From Pontiellaceae bacterium (GTDB lineage: Bacteria > Verrucomicrobiota > Kiritimatiellia > Kiritimatiellales > Tichowtungiaceae), in assembly GCA_025457785.1 (NCBI GenBank), contig JALOTS010000086.1, positions 1 through 7,935 of the forward strand: DNA of 7,935 nucleotides, given 5' to 3'. Position numbers and translations under genes: made by a program. A model generated the notes under the pieces. It had not been told where the DNA came from, ran no database searches, and saw nothing but the letters and a program-made list of their open reading frames with translations. Every line of letters begins with the position of its first letter. Position 1 is the first letter of the stretch. Below, piece by piece: positions 6,192 through 7,935 of this stretch.

Positions 6192-7460
6192 TCATTTCTT
6201 CGGGATGACCTTCAACTCCGGCTTCTTGGAAACATCCACGTCGCCCGGTATCTTCGGTTGAGTTTCTTCAACCCTGCGTTTATTGATCTCTTCAATCGCT
6301 TTCCGGGTTTCAACACCGACAATCCGGTCGGCAAACGAACGGAACTCCACGCTTTCGCGGATTGAATCAAAGGCAGGATCTTTCAGCCACGGGGAAACCG
6401 CTGCTGCGCCAAACAAACTGGCTGCCTGTCCCATCATAACAACGGATTTTCCCAATTCATTCTGCTGAGCGTAACAAATAGCCGTTTTATTATAATAATC
6501 CAGCTGGGGATCTAGTTTTAAAAGATCCAGATAACGGAGTATCGCGCGGTCATAATTCTGACGGGAAAAATAGATTTCAGCGCAGTTTTTCAAGGCCTCG
6601 CTGTGTTCTGCATCGACGACCAGCATTCGCTCAAACAGCGCCAGCGCGGCATCCGGATCACCTTTCGCGATCTGTCCGTTGGCGGAAATTAAAAGAAGAG
6701 TCAAATCATGCGGCTGATCCAGCAGCATCCGGTCCGTCAGCACAAGAGCGGCATCGAGCTGTCCGCTTTTCTGCAAGGCATCCAGCAGATTCATTTGCAA
6801 ATCCTGCTGCAAGCCATCCACATCAATCAGTTGAATATACAACGGAACGGCCTCGGCGTAACGCTCGTTGCGCATATAAATTTCGACCAGCATTTTTTTC
6901 GCAGCCCGGTTGTTCGGCATCACCTTCAAGACCTGCTCCATTCGGCGAACCGCATCCGCATCGACTCCCCGGTGATTGAACGCATCGGCAACCCGCAGAT
7001 TCTGTTCAACCATATCCCACTGCTCCACCCGTTGCCGGATCAGCGCGGTATTTACTACCTGATCCGGTGCGTATGTCTGTTCAGGAACCGTGACCGGCAC
7101 AGTCAGTTTTTCCATCCGGGCTGCATTGGCCGCCCATAACTGTTTCTCTTTTTCGGAAGGTTTGCTCAGGCCGTTCAGCCACCATCGCAGTGCAAAAAAT
7201 CCGACAACCAGCAATACCACGATGAGGGCTGAACGAAACAGCAGCAAAAAAATGGTCCTGCTGCCGGCACGGTTGCTGGTTTCACGGCGGCGGACCGGCG
7301 TGTTCCGGGAAGTGCGCTGCGAACGGAACCCCGCCCTTCCGAAAGAGTCATCCAGCGGGGTCTCGTCTGCACTGCGTGAATAAAAGTGATGTGCGGGATT
7401 CACCCCCGTCATTTGACGGCGGGAATCAGGTAAGACCTTTTTTTTTCGAAAAAATTTCAT
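6192..7460 (-). CDS. Membrane-anchored TPR protein (TPR-C) upstream of comEC
   Basis: No named family is recognised. The 422-residue protein has a long basic cytoplasmic tail (1-69) rich in Arg and Ser, one transmembrane helix (about 70-95), a linker, and tetratricopeptide repeats over about 152-345 (for example YAEAVPLYIQLIDVD and YDRAILRYLDLLKLDP). Then comes WLKDPAFDSIRESVEFRSF (358-376), a closing motif related to those of TPR-A and TPR-B, and a charged tail ending in KVIPKK. The TPR part should face the periplasm and bind proteins. Its place directly before comEC suggests, without proof, a role in competence or the envelope. I choose ATG at 7460, with GGAG at 7472-7475 eleven bases upstream. 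A GTG at 7472 would add four residues but overlaps that GGAG. A strong promoter lies about 45-75 bases upstream. Confidence 0.88.
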   Translation of the reverse strand: MKFFRKKKVLPDSRRQMTGVNPAHHFYSRSADETPLDDSFGRAGFRSQRTSRNTPVRRRETSNRAGSRTIFLLLFRSALIVVLLVVGFFALRWWLNGLSKPSEKEKQLWAANAARMEKLTVPVTVPEQTYAPDQVVNTALIRQRVEQWDMVEQNLRVADAFNHRGVDADAVRRMEQVLKVMPNNRAAKKMLVEIYMRNERYAEAVPLYIQLIDVDGLQQDLQMNLLDALQKSGQLDAALVLTDRMLLDQPHDLTLLLISANGQIAKGDPDAALALFERMLVVDAEHSEALKNCAEIYFSRQNYDRAILRYLDLLKLDPQLDYYNKTAICYAQQNELGKSVVMMGQAASLFGAAAVSPWLKDPAFDSIRESVEFRSFADRIVGVETRKAIEEINKRRVEETQPKIPGDVDVSKKPELKVIPKK

Positions 7461-7471
7461 AATTGCAGGCA

Positions 7472-7475
7472 CTCC
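7472..7475 (-). promoter_or_regulatory. Shine-Dalgarno of TPR-C, deciding its start
   Basis: GGAG lies 11 bases before the ATG at 7460. The alternative GTG start begins on the last G of this same GGAG, so the ribosome site favours the ATG. The spacing is slightly long but close to the 10 bases seen at aroC. Confidence 0.55.
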
Positions 7476-7504
7476 GTTCCGGATCTGAAAAACAAAACGG
7501 CAAC

Positions 7505-7533
7505 AGTATCGGGCGGAGCGTGTAAAGTGTCAA
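7505..7533 (-). promoter_or_regulatory. Sigma70-type promoter of the TPR-C/comEC operon
   Basis: On the - strand a perfect -35 box TTGACA (7528-7533) is followed after exactly 17 bases by GATACT (7505-7510), which matches TATAAT at four of six positions including the key second and last bases. Transcription should start near 7498, giving a leader of about 38 bases before the TPR-C ATG. This is the best promoter match I see in the window and suggests constitutive, vegetative-sigma expression unless a regulator acts here. Confidence 0.82.
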
Positions 7534-7856
7534 GCCCGTGGGGTATCATGCTGACTTTCATTCGGAGATCTCTGATGGAACCGTTTGCTTTGCCGGCGGC
7601 GGCTTGTCCTGTCGCGCCGGTATTCGCGCAGCCCGATCCCGGGAACACAGCAGGACACCCGGCCTGAAATACTCACACGCCATCTCCAGTATGCCCGCCG
7701 AACGGGTTGGTTCCCGCATCCGGGAAACAGAGGCGTCGGTTCACGCAAATCAAAAAACTCATCCCCTTCGGCAATCAGCGGACAAAGCAGATCGGCGAAA
7801 AAACGAAGCGGCGGCTAAAAAGGGGGTTCAAGGATCTGATTCTTCTGTCGAAGGTT
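7534..7856. other. Intergenic stretch with short inverted repeats, no convincing gene
   Basis: Upstream of the TPR-C promoter this stretch shows no open frame with a plausible start, ribosome site and protein-like composition. It contains several CCCG/CGGG inverted repeats: a stem CCCG/CGGG at 7694-7706, a six-pair stem TTCCCG-CATC-CGGGAA at 7711-7726, and a palindrome TCCCGGGA at 7637-7644. None is followed by a T run on either strand, so they are not clear terminators. A decayed gene or regulatory leader cannot be excluded. Confidence 0.4.
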
Positions 7857-7935
7857 TTAAATGATGGTTTTCTTGGTGGCCTTCACAAGGGTTTTCCACA
7901 GCTCCTGCTGTGTTTTGGCCTTGAGCAGCAGTTCC
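7857..7935 (-). CDS. C-terminal end of an unidentified protein (partial)
   Basis: On the - strand a frame enters from the right edge and ends at TAA (7857-7859), giving 25 residues that read ELLLKAKTQQELWKTL and then VKATKKTII. The charged, helix-like composition and the Lys-rich end resemble a normal protein C-terminus, but the piece is too short to identify. The gene would be transcribed toward TPR-C and comEC, ending about 320 bases before their promoter. The + strand is also open here in one frame, so the call is tentative. Confidence 0.4.
   Translation of the reverse strand, partial: ELLLKAKTQQELWKTLVKATKKTII

Noticed and set aside
6708..7139. + strand open frame of 143 residues opposite TPR-C
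   Set aside because: His- and Gln-rich shadow of the coding strand with no ribosome site; TPR-C on the other strand has clear domain structure.
7548..7667. 39-residue + frame with a faintly signal-peptide-like start
   Set aside because: No ribosome site, too Pro/Ala-rich with no proper hydrophobic core, and no supporting context.
7538..7864. + strand open frame of 108 residues in the right-hand gap
   Set aside because: Low-complexity, Arg/Ser/Ala-rich, no Shine-Dalgarno or recognisable motif, and its start lies next to the - strand promoter.

Overview
The window looks like an ordinary chromosomal segment of a Gram-negative-type bacterium. It carries housekeeping genes (Tat secretion, chorismate synthase, tRNA-His, ComEC), dense coding and a GC-rich base composition (my estimate is in the mid-50s percent, uncounted). 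No mobile element, CRISPR array, integrase or attachment site is visible. The tatC-tatA order and the many single-pass membrane TPR proteins give a weak impression of the PVC superphylum (Verrucomicrobiota, Kiritimatiellota or Lentisphaerota). That is an impression, not a demonstrated placement.

Layout. On the + strand: the 3' part of tatC (1-474), overlapping by ATGA with tatA (471-692); aroC (747-1829); a membrane-anchored TPR protein, here TPR-A (1906-3021); a tRNA-His gene (3085-3159, anticodon GTG); and a second TPR protein, TPR-B (3202-4275), which is a paralogue of TPR-A. The + genes meet the - genes tail to tail, with only 13 bp between the two stop codons (4275 and 4289). On the - strand, read right to left: a near-consensus sigma70 promoter (7505-7533), a third membrane-anchored TPR protein TPR-C (6192-7460), and a ComEC/Rec2-type DNA channel (4289-6178) starting 13 bp after the TPR-C stop. 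About 380 bp without a convincing gene separates this operon from the last codons of another - strand gene at the right edge (7857-7935).

How the genes relate. TatC and TatA are partners in the twin-arginine translocon. AroC makes chorismate in the cytoplasm and has no evident link to its neighbours. The three TPR proteins share one plan: a short charged cytoplasmic tail, one transmembrane helix, an extracytoplasmic TPR array, and a closing motif with a conserved Phe. TPR-A and TPR-B also share a conserved N-terminal peptide. TPR-C shares an operon with ComEC, so a role in or near the DNA-uptake apparatus is possible but unproven.

The most notable points are the ComEC protein, whose C-terminal metallo-beta-lactamase-like domain is shortened and has lost its metal-binding motif, and the cluster of three same-plan TPR membrane proteins, two of which flank a tRNA-His gene. 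I found no convincing wholly new system.
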